Source: an uncultured Cellvibrio sp. (GTDB lineage Bacteria; Pseudomonadota; Gammaproteobacteria; Pseudomonadales; Cellvibrionaceae). Taken from it: DNA of 64,000 nucleotides. Each line of letters starts with the position of its first letter. Position 1 is the stretch's first letter. The translations under genes were made by a program, and so were the position numbers. Positions 1 to 6,945 of this stretch are shown here, in pieces. The stretch spans positions 31,807 to 95,806 of the forward strand of contig CAMLML010000004.1 in NCBI GenBank assembly GCA_946481095.1. The letters are read 5' to 3'. The notes beneath the pieces are model-generated. The model was not told where the DNA came from and did no database searches. It saw only the letters and a list, made by a program, of their open reading frames with translations.

Positions 1-112
1 CTTGTATTCCCCCCTTTGAAAAAGGGGGGCTAGGGGGGATTTAAAATCTTCAAAATTGCAGAGATCTCAAATCCCTCCCCGCCTCCCTTTTTCAAAGGGA
101 GGAGCCAGCTCA
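1..112. repeat. Intergenic palindromic repeat, family 1
   Basis: About 110 bp made of two hairpin arms rich in C-runs and G-runs (CCCCCCTTTGAAAAAGGGGGG and CTCCCTTTTTCAAAGGGAG) joined by an AT-rich spacer. The same element lies in inverse orientation at 48725-48850. No ORF is evident. It is a REP/MITE-like unit, and the left edge may be cut by the window start. Confidence 0.7.
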
Positions 113-147
113 GTGCTCGATATGAGTCAAATTCAATTCGGAACCCC

Positions 148-525
148 ATGAACCCACCAAACAAAATCAAACTACACAAACAATCACAGCAACTGGAATT
201 ACATTTTTCGGCTGAAGAATTTTTTCTGCCTGCAGAATTTTTACGGGTTCATTCTCCCAGCGCTGAAGTAAAAGGTCACGGGCCAGGGCAGGAAGTTTTA
301 CAGTTTGGTAAAAAAGATGTACAAATTTCCCAACTGGAGCGCGCAGGAAATTATGGATTAAAAATTCATTTCAGTGATAACCATAACACCGGTATATATA
401 CTTGGGACTATTTTTATGAGCTGGGTAAAAATCAGCAGCAACTCTGGCAAATTTATTTGGAAAAACTTCATCAGTCTGGAAAATCCCGCGAACCTGACAC
501 ACAAATTGTCAAATTCATGAATTGA
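148..525 (+). CDS. DUF971 family protein (gamma-butyrobetaine hydroxylase N-terminal-like)
   Basis: A 125-residue soluble protein with no signal peptide. The pattern of an early LPAEFLRVHSPSAEV segment, a central QISQLERAGNYGLKI stretch and a C-terminal HNTGIYTWDYFYELG matches the DUF971 family, a small zinc-binding-type domain also found at the N-terminus of gamma-butyrobetaine hydroxylase. In proteobacteria the stand-alone form is a widespread protein of unresolved role, sometimes next to hslVU. The length is typical of the stand-alone form. Family assignment is by motif recognition; function is unknown. Confidence 0.8.
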   Translation: MNPPNKIKLHKQSQQLELHFSAEEFFLPAEFLRVHSPSAEVKGHGPGQEVLQFGKKDVQISQLERAGNYGLKIHFSDNHNTGIYTWDYFYELGKNQQQLWQIYLEKLHQSGKSREPDTQIVKFMN

Positions 526-599
526 GTTGGTTTGAATTTTGTGCAATATGGATTAGGATCAAGCCAACTCAAAAACGGGATCAAAAACGAGGAGTTGTC

Positions 600-1142
600 A
601 TGTACAAATATTGCGCACTGATATTAACTCTGATTTATATCACTGGTTGTAGCACATTCAAACCAGCCGACACTCCCCAGCCAATTCCTGAACCTCAAGT
701 AATCGAAACCCCTCCCGCTGAACCTGTCATTGTTCCTGAAGAAAAAACACCCGCAGAACAACGTTTGGAAAAATTGCTGGCACAACATCAGGAATGGAAA
801 GGCACCCGTTATCGAATGGGCAGCCTCGGTAAAACCGGCGTTGATTGTTCCGGTTTTGTATTACTGACTTTCCGTAATCAATTCGGAATTGAATTGCCAC
901 GCAGTACGCGCGATCAACATAAATTGGGACAAGATGTAAAACGCGATCAATTAATTTCCGGAGATCTGGTTTTTTTCCATACGGGTCGCTACGACCATGT
1001 TGGAATTTATCTCGAAAACGATCAGTTTTTACATGCATCCACTCGTGCCGGTGTAAAAATTTCCAGTCTATCTGACACCTACTGGAAAAAGCGTTATTGG
1101 AAAGCCAAACGATTGGAGTTTGTGCCATCCCAGCAGCAATAA
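600..1142 (+). CDS. NlpC/P60 family cell-wall peptidase, lipoprotein
   Basis: A putative murein endopeptidase of the MepS/Spr type that would cut peptidoglycan stem peptides in the periplasm. The start at 600 is chosen because GAGGAG lies just upstream and the product begins with a lipoprotein signal (MYKYCALILTLIYITGCS), giving a lipidated Cys at residue 17. A Pro-rich tether is followed by the NlpC/P60 domain (roughly residues 60-175) with Cys in GVDCSGFV, His in YDHVGIYL and a third polar position in FLHAST. The full-length ORF extends 26 codons further upstream, but that part has no RBS and would bury the signal peptide. The catalytic residues appear intact. Confidence 0.88.
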   Translation: MYKYCALILTLIYITGCSTFKPADTPQPIPEPQVIETPPAEPVIVPEEKTPAEQRLEKLLAQHQEWKGTRYRMGSLGKTGVDCSGFVLLTFRNQFGIELPRSTRDQHKLGQDVKRDQLISGDLVFFHTGRYDHVGIYLENDQFLHASTRAGVKISSLSDTYWKKRYWKAKRLEFVPSQQQ

Positions 1143-1203
1143 AAAAATGCAGGCGAAATTAATTATTGGATAAATCCAATAAAAATTAATTCAGAAATGA
1201 AAT

Positions 1204-1295
1204 TGGTAGGGACGGAGGGATTCGAACCCACAACCTGCCGCTTATCTGGCGCCACGGGGTATAAACCCGCTGCTCTACCATTGAGCTACGTCCCC
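1204..1295 (-). tRNA. tRNA-like gene, apparent UAU anticodon with long variable arm
   Basis: The minus strand folds as a tRNA. The acceptor GGGGACG pairs with CGTCCCT (first pair G-U), followed by A73 and an encoded CCA. The D arm is GCTC/GAGC, the anticodon stem GCGGG/CCCGT has loop TTTATAC, and the T loop is TTCGAAT. The anticodon reads UAU (Ile AUA codon). Two features are abnormal: about 22 nt lie between the anticodon and T stems although the D arm is class I, and the T stem has a T-T mismatch (GTGGG/CCCTC). Most gammaproteobacteria read AUA with a lysidine-modified CAU tRNA, so this is not the standard isoacceptor. It may be an unusual functional tRNA or a decaying copy. Confidence 0.7.
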
Positions 1296-1401
1296 AACAA
1301 ACAATGTTTTAGTTTGTCAGGGGTATTCGAAAATCTAATTGGTAGGGGTATGTTGTGTTCATATTTGGCATGGTAAGAAAAATTTAACGCAAAAGCAATA
1401 A

Positions 1402-1803
1402 TTAATTTTGCAATTCTATTTTAAGCTCATAACCATTTAACAACAACTTAATCTCATCGGAAGAATTGGATAACAGAGTAAATTCATTGGTAACTTTATC
1501 TGTTTTAATAAAAAATCGAATTTTGTTCTCACTTAACTTTTCTACCGGATAATTTTTTTCAGAAACAACAGCAACACCCGAACCGAATATTTTGTGTCGA
1601 ATGGTTAAAGTGCCTTTTTTATCTGCACTCAAAGTGAAAGACTGTCCTCCCCAGGAATCTGATACGACAATTTCTTTTCCTAATTTTTTTTCAAAAGGTT
1701 TCGCTAATACAGCGAATGAAAAAACGAGAAAGAATACTCCAATGAAGATTTTCAAAAAGCCGGATCTCCGCCTGCGCGGAGATGACGAGGATTTTTTATT
1801 CAT
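1402..1803 (-). CDS. Small exported protein of unknown function, N-terminus encoded by a repeat
   Basis: A 133-residue ORF. Residues 17-35 form a hydrophobic export signal (FLKIFIGVFFLVFSFAVLA), followed by about 98 residues of predicted beta-rich protein with no recognised family. The first 15 codons (Ser/Arg-rich SSSSPRRRRSGF) coincide with a palindromic intergenic repeat of the family also seen at 11315 and 26541. The gene therefore either captured the repeat as coding sequence or starts further in, for example at the in-frame TTG before KIFIGV. No clear RBS is visible for either start. It lies downstream of ssb beyond a terminator, so it is probably transcribed separately. Confidence 0.6.
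   Translation of the reverse strand: MNKKSSSSPRRRRSGFLKIFIGVFFLVFSFAVLAKPFEKKLGKEIVVSDSWGGQSFTLSADKKGTLTIRHKIFGSGVAVVSEKNYPVEKLSENKIRFFIKTDKVTNEFTLLSNSSDEIKLLLNGYELKIELQN
1757..1797. repeat. Palindromic repeat, family 3, inside a coding region
   Basis: A short inverted repeat around CTCCGCCTGCGCGGAG. With its flanks (GATCCGGCTTTTT, GTCATC) it matches the ends of the elements at 11315-11366 and 26541-26628. It overlaps the 5' end of the small exported-protein gene. Confidence 0.65.
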
Positions 1804-1833
1804 GCAAGAGTCTCACATTATTGATGCAGAAAT

Positions 1834-1861
1834 AAAAAAGCCTCCACTCGGAGGCTTTTTG
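1834..1861 (-). terminator. Rho-independent terminator of ssb
   Basis: Stem GCCTCC/GGAGGC with a 4-nt loop, flanked by A-run and T-run, placed 9 bases past the ssb stop. The symmetric A/T flanks would let it act in both directions. Confidence 0.85.
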
Positions 1862-1869
1862 GTTTTCAA

Positions 1870-2373
1870 TTAAAACGGAATATCATCATCAAAACTATCC
1901 ATAGAAGGTGGAGGAGTTTGGTTGGCGTAGCTGCCCTGATTTTGCGGTGCGGGGCGTTGATGATTGGAATTATTTTGTTGTGGCGCCTGATTGTAATTAT
2001 CTTGCGGGGCATAGCCGCCTTGATTTGCACCTTCACCGCGACCATCCAGCATTTGCATTTGATCAGCAACAATTTCCGTGGTGTAACGATCCGAACCATC
2101 CTGCCCCTGCCATTTGCGAGTACGCAGAGATCCTTCGATATAAACCTTGCTGCCTTTACGTAAAAATTCACCGGCGATTTCGCCTAAACGATTGAACATC
2201 ACTACACGATGCCACTCGGTACGTTCTTGCATTTGACCGCTGTTTTTATCCTTCCAGCTTTCACTGGTGGCCACACTGATATTGGTAACGGCACCGCCTG
2301 AAGGCATGTACTTTACTTCCGGGTCTTGCCCGACATTACCAATCAAAATCACTTTATTAACACCGCGAGCCAT
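1870..2373 (-). CDS. ssb: Single-stranded DNA-binding protein
   Basis: Coats single-stranded DNA during replication, recombination and repair, and recruits partners through its acidic tail. The 167-residue product begins [20 protein letters not shown] and carries an OB-fold over residues 1-110 with the [17 protein letters not shown] core. A Gln/Asn/Pro-rich disordered linker follows, and the C-terminal tip is DDDIPF. Length and tail match gammaproteobacterial SSB. It lies downstream of arfB and the MFS gene on the same strand; a 148-nt gap upstream of its start suggests its own promoter. In Pseudomonas-type genomes uvrA sits divergently beside MFS-ssb; here an accessory block has split that group. 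Confidence 0.97.
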   Translation of the reverse strand: MARGVNKVILIGNVGQDPEVKYMPSGGAVTNISVATSESWKDKNSGQMQERTEWHRVVMFNRLGEIAGEFLRKGSKVYIEGSLRTRKWQGQDGSDRYTTEIVADQMQMLDGRGEGANQGGYAPQDNYNQAPQQNNSNHQRPAPQNQGSYANQTPPPSMDSFDDDIPF

Positions 2374-2521
2374 AGCTATTTCCTCTTCTCTTGATTAATG
2401 GTGTATCCGCCTTCTCGACTTATCTTAAGCGGCTTAATTTACCCGGCAAGCCGGAGGCGCCACTCTACCCCAAGTCGCGGATCAACAACAATCGGGGGTA
2501 CTCAAAGTTTTTGCCAAGTTG

Positions 2522-2938
2522 CTAAATATCAACCTTTCCGCGCAGGGATTTTACTTTTCCACGCAAGGTTTTGCTGTCGGTACGCCGTGCTTTGGCGGCC
2601 TTGCTCGGACCAGTGGGCCTTCGCGTTTTTTGGATCACGGTTGCACTGCGGATCAATTCAACCAGACGCAACAGAGCGTCTTCGCGGTTTTTTTCCTGGG
2701 TTCTGAAGCGTTGTGCTTTTATGATAATGATGCCGTCTTTGGTGACACGTTTGTCTTGCAACTCAAGCAAACGCTGTTTGTAAAAATCGGGCAAACTCGA
2801 AGACTGAATATCAAAACGCAAATGAATTGCAGAGGACACTTTGTTGACATTTTGCCCGCCAGCACCCTGAGAACAAATTGCAGTGCACTCAATCTCGTCT
2901 TCTGATAACACCAGTGTGTCGCTGATAGTTAATGCCAT
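2522..2938 (-). CDS. arfB: Alternative ribosome-rescue factor ArfB (peptidyl-tRNA hydrolase)
   Basis: Releases nascent chains from ribosomes stalled on non-stop mRNA by hydrolysing peptidyl-tRNA. The 138-residue product has the RF1-type GGQ motif near residues 27-29 (SQGAGGQNVNK) and the basic C-terminal tail (KTRRPTGPSKAAKARR and onwards) that enters the empty mRNA channel. The start ATG at 2938 overlaps the stop of the upstream MFS gene (TGATG), which indicates translational coupling. A GTG one codon earlier is less likely. Length agrees with E. coli ArfB (YaeJ). Confidence 0.93.
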   Translation of the reverse strand: MALTISDTLVLSEDEIECTAICSQGAGGQNVNKVSSAIHLRFDIQSSSLPDFYKQRLLELQDKRVTKDGIIIIKAQRFRTQEKNREDALLRLVELIRSATVIQKTRRPTGPSKAAKARRTDSKTLRGKVKSLRGKVDI

Positions 2939-4329
2939 CACCGACCCAATTCGGCATCCACTATCGCCGCCAAGGTTTTGCGGTCTACGATTTGTTGATC
3001 CACTTTGAGATAAGCAGTTCGTTCCGAATCAACAATCAATACTTCAGCCACACCTTTGACATCTGCCAAACGCCCGGCCAAACCCGGTTGATAATTTTCC
3101 GGTAAGGGAATTAACACGCTCGCCAAAAATTGCGGCGGCTCCATTTTCCAGGCGACTAATAGCCAGATAAAGCAACCTATTCCGCCCAGCAAAAATACTT
3201 TGTCCAACCCTTGATGTTGCACCAACCAACCACCAACCACTCCACCCAAAAATACGCCCATCACCTGACAGGTGGCATAAATTCCTGTAGCTGTACCTTT
3301 GGAGCCTGCCGGTGCAATTTTGCTGACAAGTGAAGGTTGCGTTGCTTCGAGTACATTAAAACCAATAAAGAAAATAAACAGCACCAATAGGCCTATCCAC
3401 ACTGAGGGCAATAACATCAAACCCAATTCAGCCAAGGCAATCAATCCGATCGAGAATAAAAATACGCTGCGAATTTTTCGTTTTTTTTCAGCGATGATGA
3501 TTTGCGGAACCGCTAACGCAAACGCAATTAACAGCAAGGGAAGGTAAATAAATCCGTGATGATCGCGTGCAATAAACCAGTGATTTTGTAACACCAGGGG
3601 CAAGGCAACAAAATTCGCCATCAACACAAAATGCAATATAAAAATGCCTACATTCAAACGCAATAATTCTTTGTGTTTAAACGTAAGCCAGATCAATTGC
3701 GGCACTGCCAAAGCATCGCGTTTAGGACGGGCAGATGCCGAAACTTTCGGTACCCAAAACCAGAAAATTGCTATCCCTATAATCCCCAAAAACGCCGTCA
3801 CCCAAAAGATTCCACTCACACCCGCCCAAGCCGCCAGCATCGGCCCCAGACTCATAGCCACCACAAACGACAAGCCCATGGAGGCGCCAATACTCGCCAT
3901 GGCTTTGGTGCGATTTTCATCGGAGGTGAGATCACTCAGCAGTGCCATTACCACCGCTGAAATTGCACCTGCTCCTTGTAAAAATCGTCCGAGGATTAAT
4001 CCATAAACCGAATCCGCCAAAGCCGCAATCACACTGCCGCCAACAAACAACAACAATCCCAGAATAATTAACGGCCGACGCCCCAATCGATCTGATAAAA
4101 CCCCAAAAGGAATTTGCAATAACGCCTGACTAAAACCATAGGCACCCAGTGCCACACCCAACAACAAAGGGGTTTGCTGTTGGTAACTGGTTCCATACAA
4201 AGACAAAACCGGCAACAACATAAACAAACCCAACATGCGAAAGCTGTACAGAGCCGCCAACGAGACAACGGCACGACGTTCAAAAGTGGGAGTTTGACTT
4301 GAAGAAATAGACACGAGCTTACCAATCAT
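2938..4329 (-). CDS. MFS transporter with C-terminal YAM-like domain (YajR type)
   Basis: A 463-residue major facilitator with about 12 membrane segments and the loop 2-3 signature GVLSDRLGRRPLI. After the last helix (near residue 395) comes a soluble tail of about 65 residues with a ferredoxin-like pattern (ADVKGVAEVLIVDSERTAYLK), as in E. coli YajR. It is probably a drug or small-molecule proton antiporter in the inner membrane; the substrate cannot be read from sequence. It overlaps arfB by one base and lies upstream of ssb. The association of an MFS gene with ssb is typical of pseudomonads and relatives. Confidence 0.88.
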   Translation of the reverse strand: MIGKLVSISSSQTPTFERRAVVSLAALYSFRMLGLFMLLPVLSLYGTSYQQQTPLLLGVALGAYGFSQALLQIPFGVLSDRLGRRPLIILGLLLFVGGSVIAALADSVYGLILGRFLQGAGAISAVVMALLSDLTSDENRTKAMASIGASMGLSFVVAMSLGPMLAAWAGVSGIFWVTAFLGIIGIAIFWFWVPKVSASARPKRDALAVPQLIWLTFKHKELLRLNVGIFILHFVLMANFVALPLVLQNHWFIARDHHGFIYLPLLLIAFALAVPQIIIAEKKRKIRSVFLFSIGLIALAELGLMLLPSVWIGLLVLFIFFIGFNVLEATQPSLVSKIAPAGSKGTATGIYATCQVMGVFLGGVVGGWLVQHQGLDKVFLLGGIGCFIWLLVAWKMEPPQFLASVLIPLPENYQPGLAGRLADVKGVAEVLIVDSERTAYLKVDQQIVDRKTLAAIVDAELGR

Positions 4330-4370
4330 AATTATTAAGGTGGCGATTCTAGCATCGGCCGGGTAAATAG

Positions 4371-4703
4371 TTATTCTGGATTTTCATCAATTGCCAACCA
4401 CACAGGAATGTCCCTGTGAACGTGCAGGATGCGAATGAGATCAATAGACTCTTCTGATTCCAGATAAAACAACTGATACGGAAAAATATCCATCAACCAA
4501 GAACGAAGCCCTGGCAAATCAAGCTCATGAGCGTAAAACGGTGAACCGGTCTTGGGGTATTGTGAAATATGTCTGTAAGACTTTTCCAAGGTATCAATAA
4601 AGTCCAAAGCAACTTGTTCAGTAGCTTCGGTAAGATAGTACGTCAGCGCGCCTTCAACATCTTGTGAGGCAAGAGACCTCGGAATAACTGGCTTAAGTAT
4701 CAT
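4371..4703 (-). CDS. ParE/RelE superfamily toxin
   Basis: A 110-residue basic/aromatic protein with the ParE-like order: an N-terminal helix pair (ASQDVEGALTYYLTEA), then SYRHISQYPKTGSP, and a beta sheet ending in IDLIRILHVHRDIPVW, where a His-Arg pair near the C-terminus is typical. It is the distal gene of a two-gene unit, and its ATG overlaps the stop of the antitoxin gene (4700-4703). ParE-type members poison gyrase and RelE-type members cut mRNA; sequence alone does not decide, but the ParD-like partner favours ParE. Confidence 0.85.
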   Translation of the reverse strand: MILKPVIPRSLASQDVEGALTYYLTEATEQVALDFIDTLEKSYRHISQYPKTGSPFYAHELDLPGLRSWLMDIFPYQLFYLESEESIDLIRILHVHRDIPVWLAIDENPE

Positions 4704-4936
4704 CGCTGATTATTTCTTACCTTCTCCCTCAAACTATTAAAATAACTGGCATCCGCCACTTGTGTCGGATTGGAATGTAACCCATCCATCAACAAGCTGC
4801 GCAAGGCCTGTCTATCCTGATCCTTTCGAATTAACTCCCGCAGATATTCACTGCTAGTGCCATAACCGCGCTGGCTAACCTGCTCATCAACAAATGCTTT
4901 CAGCGATTCTGGCAAGGAAATGTTCATAGTGCTCAT
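4700..4936 (-). CDS. ParD-like ribbon-helix-helix antitoxin
   Basis: The start at 4936 (MSTMNISLPESLKAFV) is preferred over the longer ORF because AAGG lies just upstream and the RHH beta strand (MNISLP) then sits at the N-terminus. The YGTSSEYLRELIRKDQDRQ helix is characteristic of ParD/CopG-type antitoxins. The C-terminal half (ALRSLLMDGLHSNPTQVADA) should wrap the toxin. The gene is coupled to the toxin by a 4-base overlap. The upstream region is shared with the divergent VapBC operon. Confidence 0.85.
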   Translation of the reverse strand: MSTMNISLPESLKAFVDEQVSQRGYGTSSEYLRELIRKDQDRQALRSLLMDGLHSNPTQVADASYFNSLREKVRNNQR

Positions 4937-5028
4937 GGGAAACCTTGTTTGGCAAAATTTGGCAAACTTTAAAGTATGCCCGAGGCTTAAAATTGGCAAG
5001 CGCTTTTACAATTGACTCAAAATTAAAG

Positions 5029-5054
5029 TGATATATCCTTATTGGTATATACCA
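5029..5054. promoter_or_regulatory. Inverted repeat in the divergent ParD/VapB intergenic region
   Basis: TGATATATCC and GGTATATACCA form an imperfect inverted repeat with a 5-nt spacer, 17 bases before the vapB start. Antitoxins of both families autoregulate at such sites. VapB binding is the likelier assignment because of distance. Confidence 0.5.
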
Positions 5055-5070
5055 AGCCAGCGGAGGCTCT

Positions 5071-5298
5071 ATGGATCACATCGCAAAAGTTTTTATGAAT
5101 GGTCGCAGCCAAGCAGTTCGGCTACCCAAAGAGTTACGCTTTGACTGTGACGAAGTGTTTATCCGGAAACAGGGAGATCAAGTCATCATCTCTTCCAAAA
5201 CGACCAGTTGGGATGATTTTTTTACACAAGAGAGTGCGTTCGATGACAAATTTCTTGCCAGTCGTGATCAGCAAGAAATTCAGGAAAGGGATTTTTAA
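5071..5298 (+). CDS. vapB: VapB antitoxin (AbrB/SpoVT-type)
   Basis: A 75-residue protein with an N-terminal swapped-hairpin DNA-binding domain (AKVFMNGRSQAVRLPKELRF, the classic VapB/VagC signature) and a short C-terminal toxin-neutralising tail rich in Asp, Phe and Ser. It would inhibit the downstream PIN-domain toxin and repress the operon. An RBS (GGAGG) precedes the start. The stop codon directly abuts the toxin start. Confidence 0.92.
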   Translation: MDHIAKVFMNGRSQAVRLPKELRFDCDEVFIRKQGDQVIISSKTTSWDDFFTQESAFDDKFLASRDQQEIQERDF

Positions 5299-5694
5299 AT
5301 GTACATGCTGGATACCAACACCTGCATTTATGTTTTGCGAAACCGTTCCGATCAGTTAAAACGAAAATTCAAAGCCATCAAAAGTTTGTGTATTTCCTCT
5401 GTCACTTACGCTGAACTCTGTTATGGAATTGAAAATGGCGAACCTCATCTGCGGGAAGAACGATTTAATCAACTGGATTTATTCACTCAAAAAATTCTGA
5501 TTGATCCCTGGGATGAGGATGCCGCACGGCATTATGGATTTATTCGATCCCAGTTGAAAAAACAAGGATTACTGATTGGCAGTAATGATTTATTAATCGC
5601 CGCTCACGCCAGAAGTATTGAAGCTGTTCTTGTAACCAACAACATCAAAGAATTCCAACGCATTACTGATTTGACGCTGGAAAATTGGATTTAA
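5299..5694 (+). CDS. vapC: VapC toxin, PIN-domain ribonuclease
   Basis: A 131-residue PIN nuclease that would cut tRNA or rRNA when freed from VapB. Acidic active-site residues are visible: the first Asp in MYMLDTNTCIYVLR, Glu in ISSVTYAELCYGIENG, Asp in LLIGSNDLLIAAHA and a late Asn/Asp-rich strand (VLVTNNIKEFQRI). It begins at the base after the vapB stop. The sequence is full length and intact, close to VagD/VapC of enterobacteria. Confidence 0.93.
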   Translation: MYMLDTNTCIYVLRNRSDQLKRKFKAIKSLCISSVTYAELCYGIENGEPHLREERFNQLDLFTQKILIDPWDEDAARHYGFIRSQLKKQGLLIGSNDLLIAAHARSIEAVLVTNNIKEFQRITDLTLENWI

Positions 5695-5729
5695 AATTAC
5701 GGGCAGAAGCACTGGAGATTCGACACATA

Positions 5730-6134
5730 TTAAGCTAATTCTATTGATATATAATCAAGAGTTCGAATTCCGTCAACATGCCAAATTATTTCTATTTCCT
5801 TATCGTCTTTTTTGAACGCTGCACATTGCTCAACTCCATCATCCCAAGATTCTGTTGGGTGTCCGAAAATCTTAAGGATATCATTAAAAGAGGAATTACA
5901 ACTTAAAATGTACTCTTGTCCATTTACAACAACAGCACCATCAAATTCTTTAAATTCTCTATAACCATTCCTAAAACAAACTAATATAGAAGAAATGTAA
6001 TTATTATAAACATTTATCGAAAAGCCTCTATCTAGCTGAAGATAATTCTCATTATGGAACTCAGCAGGAATTGTAGCCCCTATTCTATAATTTAGAAGAG
6101 CTCCGATATCTAGATTAAACACCAATTTATTCAC
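5730..6134 (-). CDS. Putative immunity protein for the adjacent deaminase toxin
   Basis: A 134-residue acidic cytosolic protein with no signal peptide and no family recognised by eye. It has alternating short strands, aromatic residues and a conserved-looking DILKIFGHPTESWDDGVEQ segment. Its start lies 17 bases after the stop of the secreted deaminase gene on the same strand, the normal toxin-then-immunity order of polymorphic toxin loci. A cytosolic location would suit protection of nucleic acids inside the producer. The immunity role rests on position and size only. Base composition is AT-rich relative to the housekeeping genes. Confidence 0.55.
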   Translation of the reverse strand: MNKLVFNLDIGALLNYRIGATIPAEFHNENYLQLDRGFSINVYNNYISSILVCFRNGYREFKEFDGAVVVNGQEYILSCNSSFNDILKIFGHPTESWDDGVEQCAAFKKDDKEIEIIWHVDGIRTLDYISIELA

Positions 6135-6151
6135 TTTTTCTCCAGCCCATT

Positions 6152-6847
6152 TTATTTTTTAGATTTTTCGTCTAACTTAATCTCGCGGGGAGTAACCTTC
6201 GTTCCTTTTTCAGCAGCTGATTTCGCGGCGGTTTTAGGAGAACCTTTCGGATTACTAGCTTTCGATGGAACAACTACTTTGTCTACACCTTTTTCCATTA
6301 GTACATTAGTACAGCCGGAACAAGGTACTTGATCAACAGCTACAGTATGGGGTTTAGGTTTCCCCTCTAAATCACTTAGAACTTGCGGTTCCGCGTGGAC
6401 ATCTTTGTCCCGAGTCTCCCCAGGAATACTTTCCCTAACGGGAGTAAGGTTTCCATCGCCATCCCTGCCTTGTGCAAAGGTAGCATCACCATTCTCACTT
6501 TTATTTTTATCACGTCGTTCATTAACCAAGTTATTAATCATATCTTGGTCAGTGTTTGAATCTGAACTAATGGCAGAAGCATTCCCATCACTAGTCTTGC
6601 ACGCACTACCAACCAAATCCGGCGAGCCGCTACTATCTTTGTATTTCGCATAACAAGCAGCTGTTACTTCGTCCTGGCTTTCTATATGGCTAAATTCGTA
6701 ACTCTCACCGGCCTGTTTAACCAAGTCCTGACAGACCGACGCTACACCTCCAACAGGCCCAACGCCGTTACAAGATTGCCAGGTGCCTGTCGCCAATACA
6801 CTGGAAGCAAAAACCGAGAAAATAAATATCAATAGAAATTTGCGCAT
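6152..6847 (-). CDS. Exported deaminase-superfamily toxin
   Basis: A 231-residue protein with a Sec signal (MRKFLLIFIFSVFASSVLA). The start at 6847 is chosen because AAGGAG lies 6 bases upstream. Residues 20-110 hold a Cys-containing region, then a low-complexity linker. The C-terminal domain shows a zinc-deaminase signature: HAE at about residues 151-153 and PCSGC at 175-179, the H-x-E plus P-C-x-x-C pattern of cytidine deaminase-fold enzymes. In bacteria such short C-terminal deaminases are mostly effector domains that mutate DNA or RNA (DddA-like and related clades). The basic tail (residues 195-231) could aid nucleic acid binding. It forms an operon with a small cytosolic gene. The exact clade and substrate cannot be assigned from sequence alone. 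Confidence 0.7.
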   Translation of the reverse strand: MRKFLLIFIFSVFASSVLATGTWQSCNGVGPVGGVASVCQDLVKQAGESYEFSHIESQDEVTAACYAKYKDSSGSPDLVGSACKTSDGNASAISSDSNTDQDMINNLVNERRDKNKSENGDATFAQGRDGDGNLTPVRESIPGETRDKDVHAEPQVLSDLEGKPKPHTVAVDQVPCSGCTNVLMEKGVDKVVVPSKASNPKGSPKTAAKSAAEKGTKVTPREIKLDEKSKK

Positions 6848-6945
6848 ATCCAACTCCTTTGTCTGTCGATGTCGTGACTCTTGCGATGTATTTTAAAAAA
6901 ACATTACCGCACTTCTCACATTCATCGCTGTGAAAAAATCACTCT

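Noticed and set aside
1204..1295. Selenocysteine tRNA
   Set aside because: Anticodon is not UCA, the acceptor stem is 7 bp and no selA or selB is nearby.
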